Positions 25,901 through 36,400 of a stretch of DNA of 64,000 nt are shown in pieces. The position numbers and the translations under genes are program-made. The stretch comes from Prostheceraeus crozeri (Eukaryota; Platyhelminthes; Polycladida; Euryleptidae): contig CAJQUW010008706.1 in assembly GCA_907163375.1 (NCBI GenBank), positions 744,001 through 808,000 on the forward strand, read 5' to 3'. The notes under the pieces were generated by a model. It searched no databases. It had not been told where the DNA came from and was given only the letters and a program-made list of their open reading frames with translations. How positions within the stretch are numbered: the first letter of the stretch is position 1; each line of letters starts with the position of its first letter.

Positions 25901-26987
25901 GACTATTAACAAATTCATCCGAGAATACGGATGTTACACTGAGCAATTGGCTATTAATAAGGCTCAACCATGTCAACAACGCTCTTCGAGTTATTCACCA
26001 GGCTGAAACTACAACATGGATCCATGTATTGCAAATAATTAACAGAGGGCATTTTAGGTCCAAGTGGAATCGATCATCGGGTGTCTGTCAATGTCAAAGA
26101 TGTTGTCAATGTGCATTGTATAGCATACGTAATATATGTTGTTTGTTTTCATTTGCTTAAGCCAATTTTATATCAAATTTTCTGATAATTCATATATTTT
26201 TTCTGTTGTATCAGGTAATTTCTTACCGCAAAATTACATTTACACGTTAGATTATTGCCAAGATTGGCAATCGCGTTTGGCGTGGCCGGGCAGCGGTGGG
26301 CACAGCAACGATGTACATGTACAACCACAGCCAGGCTTCGTACTTATCACGAAGAAACAATCTGCATGATCAAAAGTAAAGACGCGGCTCATTTTTCTGT
26401 TCAGAAAAGTCATTTAGTCATGTATTAGGTGAATTATAAGTGAACTTCATTCACTCTGCTTTTATCTAAGAATGACACAATTGGTTTTCATTTGTGCTAT
26501 TCCTATGTAACATGCGATGTTCAGATTTAATAATCAACTCACATAAAATAATGCAATGAAGTCTAATTGAAATAATTGTATCAACAGGGTGCTCTCATTT
26601 ACAACTGGGTTTTGCAAGACATCTGAAAAAGTAGAATAGACTATTATTTGTTGCAATTTGGACGCTGTTTTCAGACATGTATAAAAATTTCTTGATTTAT
26701 TAAATGCGTTTTGGTTCTGTAATTACTAAAAAGAAGTGATGAAAAGGAATATTTGCTGCTCGCTTACAAATATTATGAAATTCATGCAATATCAGCTGAT
26801 TTTCACTGGTTTCGTTGTACACAAGGTAAAAACACGCCTACTTCCTATCTAGCCCTTTATAATATTAAATATCTTTGGGTTTTCATCTTATGTCAAAAAG
26901 AGATGTCTACAGAATTCAGCATGGTATATTCTTTAAATTAGGCAATTTCGGAATTCATGTCGAACTGCTGAATTATGTAAGATGATT
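22933..26987. other. Non-coding stretch with two weak exon-like patches
   Basis: No gene can be defended. Two patches were considered. A minus-strand open segment ending in GGAGAG|GTAATG (25119-25187) contains a Cys-rich peptide but has no partner exon. A relatively GC-rich plus-strand patch (26262-26370) is open in several frames. Neither matches a family I know. Confidence 0.35.
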
Positions 26988-26999
26988 ATGATATATTTC
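26988..26999. repeat. Left target-site duplication of the Penelope-like element
   Basis: ATGATATATTTC here and at 29839-29850 flank the element directly. Confidence 0.75.
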
Positions 27000-27037
27000 G
27001 TGTTGTAATGTTAAGGCACTCTCACCCGTAGTTAAAT

Positions 27038-27554
27038 GAATAAAGTAAAAACCACACTAGTACGGAAGAATGTTATTCGAGCTTTCGACCGTCCTTCAGA
27101 CAGTCATAATCATGAAATGAATGAAAACATTTACACCTACACGTACACCAAAAGATAAAAATGAAGAAGTTAACAGGTAAGAAAAGAACAGAGCGTGCCG
27201 ACACAGGAGGGGCGGAATGACATGTGCAAGGAGGCTCAGACATCTAAGATAAAACATTTCCAACACCGCGAACAACGAGATTAGCAACATGAGTATTTAC
27301 ATTAATGAGGCCGGAATTGAGATTTACAACATTGTCGGGATGCGATCTTATTACAGATGATTTTAAAACACTTTTCTGGTATGGAGGTCATTGCAGGGAT
27401 AAATCAAGCGGGCGCTATCAAAATTAAAGGAGTGGTCATTATTTACAGAATGCACATATAAAGAATTGTTCATGTTATGATTGCGAATATCATACTTGTG
27501 CTCTTTAATCCGAACGTTCAAAGAACGACCGGATTCACCTATGTAAAATTTATT
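27038..27554 (-). repeat. Left inverted arm of the Penelope-like element
   Basis: Reverse complement of 29322-29838. It includes the last part of the endonuclease coding region in antisense. One amino-acid-changing difference is visible (Ser versus Ala in the segment MNN(S/A)LYVHS). Confidence 0.9.
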
Positions 27555-29513
27555 CATTCTCCTAACCTCCGACTTGACATCGAAGACACTATCAAATTCC
27601 TCACACAGAGAAAAACCAATGCTCAGCGCTCTCGCTTGGGTGGAGTCTTGCACCGTCTATGCAGTGATAGTCCTTGGTCGAGGTTCAGTCCCCGCAACAG
27701 CATCGTTAACCTTTCTTCGTACTCACTAACTCCTTGTGAACGTGAGATTCTGAGTTTTGGTCTTAATTTTGCTCTTCCTGCCAACCGTAAACATTTTCCA
27801 TTGTATGTTCGTAATTTTAATTTTCTAAGTAATAATTCTGTTGGTAATGGGTATCTTTCATCAGTCATTGGCTCTATTTTCAATGATTTGAACTCTATGT
27901 CCGATTTCCCTAAGCGCTATCATGACGCTCTCCTTTCGCTTAAAAGAAATTCCTCTATTAAGATTTCACAAGCTGACAAAGGTGGCAAAATTGTTATCCT
28001 TGATTCAGACGCCTATTCTGAAAAGCTCTCTTCCATTTTTCTTGATCGCACTAAATACAAACCTCTTGATGCTAATCCCTTAGCTTCTATGCAGTCTAAC
28101 TTTAATCGTGGCTTGAAATCGTTGTCTGACAAATATCCGCAGTATAGATCGTTTATTCTTTCTTTCAAATCTGTTTTACCTTCTTTACCATATGCTTATG
28201 GTCTTCCCAAAATTCATAAACTGAATTGTCCTTTGCGTCCTATCATTTCCTATGTAAATTCTCCCACCTATCATCTTTCCAAAAGGCTTGCATCTCTTTT
28301 ATCCCCTTTCCTCGGGTCTTTTTCGTCCTCTCACTTAAAGCACAATGAAGATCTGTTGTCCAGGCTCCATAACCTTACTTTATCTCCTTCTGATCGCTTT
28401 ATTTCCTTTGACGCCGAGTCTCTGTTCACTAATGTTCCCCTTTCACCTACACTTGATTTTATCGCCAGGCGTCTCCCAGACATTAATCCTACTTTGCCTA
28501 TCTCTATTCCATGTATGTTAGATTTGATTAAGCTTGCAGCCTCGCATAGTTCTTTTTCTGTAAATAGAAAATGCTTTGAACAGACCTTTGGATTTTCAAT
28601 GGGCAATCCTTTGTCTCCCGTGTTAGCCAACTTGTTCTTAGAACATGTGGAATCTGAACTCATTTCCTCTTTTGTGGGATCAAAACCGTTTTTCTTTGTT
28701 CGCTACGTTGATGATATTTTAGCTGCTGTAGACTCCACCTTCGATTTAAACTCCTTTTTGTCCTACCTTAATTCTCTTTATCCCACTTTATCTTTTACAT
28801 TCGAATGGGAATCAGATTGTTCTATTTCTTTTCTTGACGTTTTGATAGTTCGCTCTCCCACAGGCTTGAAATTTAAGGTATTTCGAAAGCCTACTCATTC
28901 GAATTCCTATCTTCACTTTTTCTCTTTCCACCCCTTGTCCATCAAACTTAGCGTTGCACATGGCTTGTTCCTTCGCGCTTTGAGAGTATGTAGTCCTGAA
29001 TTTTTGTCTGATGAAGTTGATTTCATTTTCGCTTCACTTTCTGCCTTAGCCTATCCTCAATCTGTACTTAATAAGTCCTTGTACAAGGCTAAATCCTCAT
29101 TTTATAAACCAAACCCTCGTTCTGACTCTGATTCCTTCCATTCGCGTTTTTGTGTCCCATATGTTCCGTCATTGAATACTCGCACTCAATCTTTGCTTCG
29201 CTCGCACCTGAATTGTAATGTTAGCTTTTCCTATCCTAATAAGATTAAGTCTGTTGTGGTTTCCAATGCCCCCAAGGTCGTTCCTTCTTCTGGCGTTTAT
29301 CGCATTGATTGCAATGACTGCAATAAATTTTACATAGGTGAATCCGGTCGTTCTTTGAACGTTCGGATTAAAGAGCACAAGTATGATATTCGCAATCATA
29401 ACATGAACAATGCTTTATATGTGCATTCTGTAAATAATGACCACTCCTTTAATTTTGATAGCGCCCGCTTGATTTATCCCTGCAATGACCTCCATACCAG
29501 AAAAGTGTTTTAA
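27477..29513 (+). CDS. Penelope-type reverse transcriptase with GIY-YIG endonuclease
   Basis: A 678-codon open frame for the replication enzyme that copies element RNA into the genome by target-primed synthesis. Reverse-transcriptase motifs appear in order: FISFDAESLFTNVPL, GFSMGNPLSPVLANLF and the catalytic FVRYVDDILAAV. The C-terminus has a GIY-YIG nuclease start (GVYRIDCNDCNKFYIGESGR, then RIKEH). The first about 26 residues are translated from the antisense left arm, so the ATG is chimeric and the native N-terminus is absent: the copy is 5' truncated. The frame stops at 29511-29513 just before the expected nuclease Glu. A shifted frame continues the family's tail to a stop at 29629-29631, which indicates a frameshift. 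Catalytic RT residues look intact; endonuclease activity is doubtful. Confidence 0.85.
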   Translation: MIANIILVLFNPNVQRTTGFTYVKFIHSPNLRLDIEDTIKFLTQRKTNAQRSRLGGVLHRLCSDSPWSRFSPRNSIVNLSSYSLTPCEREILSFGLNFALPANRKHFPLYVRNFNFLSNNSVGNGYLSSVIGSIFNDLNSMSDFPKRYHDALLSLKRNSSIKISQADKGGKIVILDSDAYSEKLSSIFLDRTKYKPLDANPLASMQSNFNRGLKSLSDKYPQYRSFILSFKSVLPSLPYAYGLPKIHKLNCPLRPIISYVNSPTYHLSKRLASLLSPFLGSFSSSHLKHNEDLLSRLHNLTLSPSDRFISFDAESLFTNVPLSPTLDFIARRLPDINPTLPISIPCMLDLIKLAASHSSFSVNRKCFEQTFGFSMGNPLSPVLANLFLEHVESELISSFVGSKPFFFVRYVDDILAAVDSTFDLNSFLSYLNSLYPTLSFTFEWESDCSISFLDVLIVRSPTGLKFKVFRKPTHSNSYLHFFSFHPLSIKLSVAHGLFLRALRVCSPEFLSDEVDFIFASLSALAYPQSVLNKSLYKAKSSFYKPNPRSDSDSFHSRFCVPYVPSLNTRTQSLLRSHLNCNVSFSYPNKIKSVVVSNAPKVVPSSGVYRIDCNDCNKFYIGESGRSLNVRIKEHKYDIRNHNMNNALYVHSVNNDHSFNFDSARLIYPCNDLHTRKVF

Positions 29514-29838
29514 AATCATCTGTAATAAGATCGCATCCCGACAATGTTGTAAATCTCAATTCCGGCCTCATTAATGTAAATACTCATGTTGCTAATCTCG
29601 TTGTTCGCGGTGTTGGAAATGTTTTATCTTAGATGTCTGAGCCTCCTTGCACATGTCATTCCGCCCCTCCTGTGTCGGCACGCTCTGTTCTTTTCTTACC
29701 TGTTAACTTCTTCATTTTTATCTTTTGGTGTACGTGTAGGTGTAAATGTTTTCATTCATTTCATGATTATGACTGTCTGAAGGACGGTCGAAAGCTCGAA
29801 TAACATTCTTCCGTACTAGTGTGGTTTTTACTTTATTC
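29322..29838 (+). repeat. Right inverted arm of the Penelope-like element
   Basis: Covers the endonuclease-coding end and the 3' untranslated tail. It pairs base for base with 27038-27554. Confidence 0.9.
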
Positions 29839-29850
29839 ATGATATATTTC
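29839..29850. repeat. Right target-site duplication of the Penelope-like element
   Basis: ATGATATATTTC, identical to 26988-26999. Confidence 0.75.
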
Positions 29851-30320
29851 CAATGCCATTAACTTGCTGTGTTTGAGATGGAAAGCAGAGGAGTGTGTGT
29901 ACATGTGCTGACTATATAGTTAGACCTATACAAATAAATTGCAGTTCAGAATAGGTCGCAAGTTGTAATGTGTAGCCTACATTATCGATTTGAGGATATA
30001 AACCAGACTCCAGAAAATCAGAGCTTCCTCGATTTGTAAAGAATGTTAATTTCTCTGAAATTAATCTAATTAGAAGACTTTAGCAACAGATTATAGTAAC
30101 TAGATAAAAACAGTCCAGTTACGAAGATATCGGCTATCAGAATGGTCTGGGGGCCAATAAACCCGGCCTGTTATTGCACTTAAGTATATGGTGGACAAAA
30201 GGCCTCGCTGTCGATACCATTGGTGTACATCCTTTCATTTTGCAGAATACGCTATGAATCTTCGCTTAATCCCTGACTAGACTTCATCAAAGCAAAAACG
30301 AGATATGAAAAAAGATCGCA
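29851..30320. other. Intergenic spacer between Penelope insertion and CFAP61 3' end
   Basis: AT-rich, no open frame or motif of note. Confidence 0.4.
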
Positions 30321-30326
30321 TTTATT
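30321..30326 (-). promoter_or_regulatory. Poly(A) signal of CFAP61
   Basis: The minus strand reads AATAAA 85-90 nt past the CFAP61 stop codon, a normal 3'-UTR distance. Confidence 0.6.
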
Positions 30327-30410
30327 CTTACTTGGGCTCATTCGAAGCACTTCAAAAACTGGTGGAGTTTGATATGTTTCATATCATCTGTTCATACAAA
30401 GGCATTTTCC

Positions 30411-33400
30411 TTATCCTACCATCCCAGGTTTGGCGTACATCGGCAAATGATAATAGTTATAGCTGATAAAGCTCAAGAGTCTCAACTCAACTGCCCGCTT
30501 TGATCCTGTCTTGCGATATTCTTCTTTCAAGGACGCCTTCTGACTGGCTGTGAGCTGCAAAATAAAAGATGAATCTTTATGATGTAAATCAGTAAATGAA
30601 ACAATATTGATGTTACATACCCCCAGATCTTCTTCAATCATGGCTCGAATTTTCGTTTCCAAAGAATGATGATCCTTTGTCTGAAAATTGTGAATATTTG
30701 CTAGTCTTCATAATGCGATATTTCTCAGTCTGCATCATTCATGATTAAATAAATACTCATTAATTAAAACAAGAGCATTTAGTATAGACAGGAATAGACA
30801 CTTAAAACAAAGTCAACAGATCATAATAATTCAAACAGATTCCTTGGAAATGTGTTCAATGAGATAATACTTCAGAAGCATCTTCGGTGAGTATCTTCGA
30901 AAGTAATGCTAGAGTGTAGGATATGATGACACCTAATCTGGGAAAATTTAAATATAATAAATTAGGAATCGAAGTATTTTTGTAATGTTTTTTCTTTTTC
31001 TCTATAAACTTTCATACATATCGACCAGATTTTTTGTCATCTTCTGCAAAATGATCATAGAAATAACAGTCTAATAAGAAATCCTTGTTTGCCCCTGAAA
31101 CTCCTAATTTAAAACATTTGGATTTGTTAATGAAACGCTAATTATTCAAATTTATAGGGTCTAAATATGAGTTGATTACCATTTGAAAGTTAAAAGCCAG
31201 AAAAACTGCGTGCTATCTCCATTAGTTAAACAAAAAGAGTCTTTCCGCCCTCTCCGTAAAATCGCAAGTACGCAGTGTGCGACAACCAACTAATTCCGAA
31301 AGTCATGGAGAAGTTACATCAATAAGTATTATGTAAAAAGATTGCTCCTCCATCATTCAGGCCAATAATCGTGCTGGGCACCACCGAAGATGCTCCTAAT
31401 ATCGTTTTAAAATGAATATGACCAACATCTGTTACTTGCAAAATTAGGCCTATTTTTTTGTTGTTAATGACTTATGCTTCAACTTTTAAAATAGCGATGA
31501 CCAGATTTTCACTGAAAATGTTGCCGGACTTATGCAAACAGTCGGAAAGTGTCCGTAATTACTTTACCACAAGAAAGTTGGAATTAGTCACTGAGCTGTA
31601 ACCTGAATTCCATAAACATCCTTGCTTCTCTATCAGCCATCGTCATCTGTAAATTTTGCGACCACCCTTCGATGGAAAAATAAAAATGTAGTTTTGAAAA
31701 ATGACTCGCACTTACGGGTTGAGTAATTAGGAGTTCTCGAACTTCGTCCTTGAAATCCTTGAATCGATCATGGAAAATGGCCATACACCAACTGCCACGG
31801 AAGTATCTGCAAAATCAATCAAATCAGTCATCTGTTAATGCATGAGTTTAGTTTTGAAAAAACTCACTCATAGAAGTCGGTAATCAATTTTTCATTGAAC
31901 CGAGCAGCCAAATTGTTGAGAATTCGCTCGTGAATGCCGTAGAGACAAAGGATATTGGAGACGGGGAACTCCTAAAAAAATAAATACCAATGAAGAATTT
32001 GATAGTGTAAATCGAAAAAGTGAAAGTGGCGTGGTTTTCAGTGTTTCTGATAGCAAAATGGCCGAACATGGTCATGATCTATAGACTGAAGCAACTATTT
32101 CACAGGGAATTGTCACAATTGCCTATTTACAGTGAATGTTTTTACGCTATGGTTGATGCTAGAAAAGCAAGCATAGTTGAGACCAGAATTACAGTCCGTC
32201 AGACTGATCTTGACTGAGCATGATAATTTATGAAGCAAAAACAGATAAACCGACATGGTCATGCAGCCTGCCTTGGTCTCTATCTCAAATCTGCGCTCGA
32301 CAGTATTAGTCGATTATGAATTTTCACACAGCAGTGATGAATTTATAAGTAATTTTGCTACTCATGACTCGTGTGGGATAAGTGACTACTGATCGAAGAG
32401 TCACATTGCACCCATCATGGTGATCAGTTCGAGTTGGGCAAAATACGAAGATATCCACTTTGTTCATTATAGTGCTGTAGTTTCCATAGTTTCACTGAGA
32501 GCTCAATCCTTTATTTGTTTTTTGACAAATTTCCATTTTTCACTTTCTTTGCTCATGTTGGCAAAATTGTTGTCATTCCATTCATCGCCAGTCAAATATT
32601 TATTGAAGTCTGCAATATCCTGAAATTGAGCAAATCCTGAAAGCCTGCGATTGACGATAATCTAATAACTGAATTTTGAGATCTCGGAAATCGAGATAGC
32701 AAGCTATAAACAGAACGCAGTTGCTTATGAAGGTAGAGAATATACAAGTACGTTGAAAGCTTGGATACTCATGAGAAAGAATTTAACCGCTGCTTACATT
32801 AAATGATGATATCAAATGAAAATATGTTAGGGACCCAACTCGTCATTGGTCAACTTGGCTAGCATCGACCACTCATCTTGGCTCTCGTCAAATGATGACA
32901 TCAACACGATGACGTCATGGATTGCTTTGCGTCTTCTTAAGAATTTTGGATAAATGCATTGAAAGAGGAAGCTCTGTTAATATAAACTCAGAACTGCTTT
33001 TAAGTATTTTTGATTAGAAACTCACTTTTTTCGAAAGACAGGTGATAGTTTCGATTGAACCATGCTTGTTCACATGAAGAAGAAAATAACCTTGATCACT
33101 ATCTGGAGATCCAGTCACGAGATGCCGCTCCTGTGACAGAAAACTGATATTGAAATATTATCATAATTTTGCAGTAAAAACTAATAGATTCTTACCGATA
33201 CACCCTCGTTGTCATTGATAGGCTTGAATGGTGTAACGACAGAGGGCTTTCCAGCTGTCAAGTAGTTGTATCCACCAGGCAGAACACCACCTTGCACCTT
33301 CGGACCATCGTAGAGAGGAACCAATGTGACATTTTCCATTGGCGGTTTCAGTAACGGCTCCAGAACTGGATCAAACAGACGTAGGATGGTATGCGCCAAC

Positions 33401-36400
33401 TACAAATGTATCGAAGTATTACAAATACATCTTACGTGAACTTCTTAAGTACTATACCTGTTCTCCCACAAATTTGCTGTTATTCTGCGCATGGCCCCAG
33501 CCTTCCACGTGATATTTCCGTTGGTATTTCGTCATTGGACCAACACCTCGGATTGACAGATCGTTTGTATGGAAACTTGAATCTATTACCAAGCGTCCGT
33601 CGAAAACAATGCATGCATCGTTCATTGCTGCCGAAATAAGAAAATTATTGACATATAATGATCATAACTTCCTTAAAAAATTATGCTTTTGAATCAACAA
33701 ATCTCTCCGATATAGTGATTGGTTCTATAGCTTATGGACATAGATGGCTGCTCAATTATGTTGTAAGATTAATAGCTAAATTGTAAGTAGTAAAGATAAA
33801 TGTTAAACTTTTTTACGTCATTACATTACTTTTTGTTGCCTGACATGACCGATTAAACATTTTCAAGCCGGTTATCCGCTCATCCGGCATTCAATTATTT
33901 TATAATAATTTCAATTGGAAATTTATCATGGTCTTCCTGTGGATGTGGAATTTATCAATAATTCACCCCCTGATCAACAGTATGACCAAGTTGAAGTGAT
34001 GAACTTAATTTTTTAACATAACAAGACAAGAATTTCAAGAACCTCTTTTATGGAAAGTAAGCCTTGTTTAGGAATACCAAGTAGACTAGTAGATGTTAAA
34101 TGAGTTTTTGCCGTTATTTTCTTACAAAATAAGTTAATAATAAGTTACGAAATGAGTTATTCAGTTGTTCCTTCACACAAATATGCAAAGTTTGGATAAT
34201 ACAAGTCAGGCCCGTCGCCAGCGGGGGGGCAAGGGGGGCGCCGCCCCCCCTGTTAAAAATTTCGCCCCTCCTGTTAAATAATGTTCACATGTGTCTACTT
34301 TTAGTTGATGGCAATGGTCATACAAGAAAAGCCTAATAGCATAATTCCATTGCATTGTGAATGGAGTTTTTGACTGACGATAACTATTGACTCATTCAGC
34401 GTGAACATTTCCCACCTGTTACTCATTGCGAATAATTTATGACTTCTTCACTTCAGTCCTTCACCACTGTTTTTTTCCCTCTTGATTAATTCCTCTGCTG
34501 CTCGTCTTTGTGTTATTTCTACGACTGATCTAACCTATCCTAAAAGAAAATGCAGTTAAGTTCGGCTAAATTTGTTGATTTTGAAATAGATGATTTGTGG
34601 AGAGGAAGAATAGAAGTACCGCCAAATCCACATTCATAGGATCCGACTGCAGTTTTCCGGGGACATAATCAAAGGAGTGTTTGTCAATTAAATAAACGGA
34701 GATATCCGGTAACGTAAGAATTTATTTTCTTCTTTTTGTCGGTTTCAAATTCAAAGTCATCTGACAGAAAGTGTTTAGCACAGACTTTCATCCTGTCAGT
34801 TACTTCATTAACACTTTTGAGATCAACGCGTTGTATAGGAAACATTTATTTCGTTGACTATATTCGTTCTCATATGGAAAACTGAATAATGACACCTTTT
34901 CGGTTCCATCGGTCTTCTACCCACTTTTGCAACCTCCAACGCAATATTTGTATGGCATGGTACAAAATAATAGTTATACACGAAATGAGTTGACAGTCAG
35001 TTAAAATTTAAGTTCACGTGAACACAACATGGTAGCATCGAGGAATGTAAGACGATGAATGAAGATAGTGGATTTATCAGGTTATCACTCCTTCGGCATT
35101 GAGTGAGTCATTCACTCGATGCAGACGAAGCTATTCGCATCAATAGAGTAAATAACTGCACCATGATCATTGGTTTTTTCTCACACAATGCATACATGCA
35201 CACAAGGCAAATCCACTTTTCAATCTCGCATCAAGAAAGCAATTTGTCACTCTACTGACAATGCATCGGCCTGCGCTCAACAAATTCGAATTACACGCAC
35301 ACGCTTACGTCTTTATTGACAATATCTGTGTCTTGTGTTCCCCCGTAACTAGTGACTTTTGTTTTATATTCATAGGTGATAATTGAATAGTCGGAAATGC
35401 CGCATCGCAATTCAAAAGATGAGGTGCATAGAAAATCTATCCTTTTAACATCATGGCTTCTAAAACCTCGAAGTTCACTCACGCCAACATCTTCAGCTGA
35501 TACCCCTACTACCTCCGCAACTGCGATCCAATCATCCGCAACTGTGATCCAATCATCCACAACTGCGATCCAATCATCCACAACTGCGATCCAATCATCC
35601 ACAACTGCGATCCAAACATCAACAACTGCGATGCAGTCATCAGCAATTAAAATCCCTACACAATCTGCAACTGCGATTCCTAGTGTTTTGCATTCATTAC
35701 CGAAAGACATATTTGGCGCTGAACTAAAGCAACCTCGACTAAAGTCATATCCAAGAGACAAGGACAACCGCTGCTTTCGATCACAGTGGTTTGACCAATT
35801 CCCTTGGCTGGAATATTCCGTCGAAAGAGATGCAGCGTACTGTCATCCCTGCACGATATACGCTACCAGAAGTTCAAAGGAATTTGAGTTGGTCTTCATC
35901 AAGGCAGGTTACAGAGCATGGAAAACCGCTCTTGGAGACAAAAGAAAGGGATTTGTTCAGCATGCTGAAACTACGACGCACAGAAATTCAACCATTGCTT
36001 GGAATGAGCAGAAAAACAGAGAGGACAGCAGAACATCGATATCTTACCTCCTGAACTCCGACATTCTAGAAAAGAGGAGATATTATGTCCAGTCCTTCAT
36101 TGAGATAGTACAATTTTTGGCAACTAACGAATTGCCATTTAGGGTGATGATTCAGACAGTGGTGTATTTATCAAGATGTTCAAATACACTCTTCGAAAGG
36201 ATAAAAAGCTTGCTGACATTGAGCCCGGAATTCCTCGCAATTCCACCTACACATCTCCTACAATTCAAAATGATTTAATTGACCCTCTTGCAAACGTCGT
36301 TGCAAGAGGAGTAGCATCCGACTGCCTAAACGCTGACGTTCCGTTTTTTACACTTTTAGCAGATGGAACGCGTGACAAGAGCAACATCGAAAATATCTCC

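Larger units (their letters stand above)
27000..29838 (+). mobile_element. Penelope-like retroelement with inverted terminal arms
   Basis: A 2839-bp insertion between two 12-bp direct duplications. Inverted arms at 27038-27554 and 29322-29838 are 517 bp each and collinear without an indel. Between the left duplication and the left arm lies a 38-bp extension, a feature described for Penelope elements, whose pseudo-LTRs can be inverted. The internal region encodes reverse transcriptase plus GIY-YIG endonuclease. Near-identity of the arms and the intact duplications suggest a recent insertion. The left arm is an antisense partial copy of the endonuclease-coding end and downstream tail. Confidence 0.88.

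Noticed and set aside
29169..29399. Minus-strand 76-codon frame in the Penelope element
   Set aside because: Antisense shadow of the GIY-YIG coding region, duplicated by the inverted arms.
31584..31665. Extra CFAP61 exon (MTMADREARMFMEF...) after 31716-31806
   Set aside because: No donor fits the phase needed by the next exon, and joining 31716-31806 directly to 30621-30680 gives a family-like continuous protein.
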